Origin: Pannonibacter carbonis
Lineage (GTDB): Bacteria > Pseudomonadota > Alphaproteobacteria > Rhizobiales > Stappiaceae
Assembly: GCF_003012935.1 (NCBI RefSeq)
Contig: NZ_PUDR01000010.1
Span: 1 to 64,000 of the forward strand
Direction of reading: 5' to 3'
DNA length: 64,000 nt
Shown here: positions 63,458-64,000 of the stretch, one piece after another
How positions within the stretch are numbered: position 1 is the stretch's first letter
Layout: the number at the start of each line of letters is the position of its first letter
Translations under genes and position numbers: made by a program
Notes under the pieces: generated by a model
Databases searched by the model: none
The model's input: only the letters and a program-made list of their open reading frames with translations
What the model was told of the DNA's origin: nothing

Positions 63458-64000
63458 TTAGACCACCAAAATATCCACCTTCTCACCCGCGACCATCGCC
63501 GGAGCATGTGGCGGGCGGATGATGAGGGCGCCGGAGGCGGCCAGAAGCCCGAGCATGGAACTGTCCTGCCGGTCAAAGGGCGTGACGCTGCGGGTGCCGT
63601 CGGGATGGGTGGTGAGACGGGCGCGCAGATAGTCCTGGCGCTGGTCATTCGCTGGCACAGGCGCGGTCAGCGTTGCCGTCGTCTGGCCCGTGCCGTCCGG
63701 CTGGCCTGTCAGGCGATAGAGCAGCGGGCGCAGGAACAGGAGGGCGCAGACAAGGCTCGACACCGGGTTGCCCGGCAGGCCAAGCACTTTCGTGCGGCCG
63801 AGGTGACCGGCCATCAGCGGCTTGCCCGGCCGCATGGCGATCTTCCAGAAGGCCAGCTCCATGCCCTCGCTGCCCAGCACCGACTGCACCAGATCATGAT
63901 CGCCGACCGAGGCGCCGCCGAGCGTCACCAGCACATCGGCCCCGGCGGCGATGCCCTCGCGCACCTTGAGGGCGATGGCGGTCGGATCATCGGCGGCAAT
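63458..64000 (-). CDS. moeA: Molybdopterin molybdotransferase MoeA, C-terminal part (cut by window edge)
   Basis: About 180 C-terminal residues are visible: VLVTLGGASVGDHDLVQ (family's TGGxSxGxxD site), ELAFWKIAMRPGKPLMAG, KVLGLPGNPVSSLV and the C-terminal beta domain ending with GEKVDILVV. MoeA inserts molybdate into adenylylated molybdopterin. The 5' part lies beyond the right edge. It fits the nearby molybdopterin oxidoreductase only loosely, since moeA is usually grouped with other cofactor genes that may lie to the right. Confidence 0.93.
   Translation of the reverse strand: MAADDPTAIALKVREGIAAGADVLVTLGGASVGDHDLVQSVLGSEGMELAFWKIAMRPGKPLMAGHLGRTKVLGLPGNPVSSLVCALLFLRPLLYRLTGQPDGTGQTTATLTAPVPANDQRQDYLRARLTTHPDGTRSVTPFDRQDSSMLGLLAASGALIIRPPHAPAMVAGEKVDILVV

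Overview
This 64 kb window is high-GC alphaproteobacterial chromosome. Gene content and order (rlpA-dacF-tmk-holB-metG-tatD, the lptF-lptG-lptD-surA-pdxA-rsmA string, guaB and guaA, RIME-like palindromic intergenic repeats) point to the Hyphomicrobiales (Rhizobiales). Order-level placement is reasonable; genus cannot be fixed from the sequence alone.

Layout. 1-4.2 kb is the end of a mobile island: the right end of an IS66-family element, a soluble FtsH-like AAA/M41 protease gene that the element appears to have cut into, and a tyrosine integrase beside tRNA-Gln(CTG). 4.3-14.3 kb is housekeeping: Ppx/GppA with a very long low-complexity N-terminus coupled to rlmE, guaB, rsmB, a TPR protein, a MarR regulator with a perfect palindromic operator, and guaA ending in a strong terminator. 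14.8-16.0 kb is a CPA2-type antiporter.

16.1-26.6 kb is the standout: an apparently single minus-strand operon of eight genes, most joined by 4-nt ATGA overlaps. In transcription order it encodes a beta-solenoid/RTX-like protein, an AlkC-like HEAT-repeat DNA alkylation repair protein, a FeeM-like N-acyl amino acid synthase, a SAM methyltransferase, a VAO/4-cresol-dehydrogenase-type FAD oxidase, a flavin-dependent halogenase with complete motifs, an amidase and an FMN-dependent NADH-azoreductase. It is divergent from an Rrf2-type regulator across a very AT-rich 500-bp region. I read it as a candidate biosynthetic cluster for a modified, perhaps halogenated, N-acyl aromatic amino acid product with its own DNA-repair protein; the product is inference.

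26.8-32.6 kb holds a PAS-GGDEF-EAL protein, a possible small RNA ending in an orphan terminator, an unrecognised protein, a LysR regulator divergent from a flavodoxin-fold quinone reductase plus a small membrane protein, and tRNA-Ser(TGA). 33.4-41.5 kb is a plus-strand envelope, replication and translation block in which the DacF-like protein has lost two of the three penicillin-binding-protein motifs. 41.5-49.2 kb is the LPS-export/outer-membrane operon on the minus strand, divergent from pepA. 51-56 kb carries a 40-residue secreted or anchored micro-ORF, holC, the two-gene carboxy(nor)spermidine route to polyamines, and an LdhA-like dehydrogenase. 56-64 kb has a HAD phosphatase, a RelB/ParE toxin-antitoxin pair, an ABC-F ATPase, ndk, a molybdopterin oxidoreductase, a family-32-like glycosyltransferase, and the 3' part of moeA running off the right edge.
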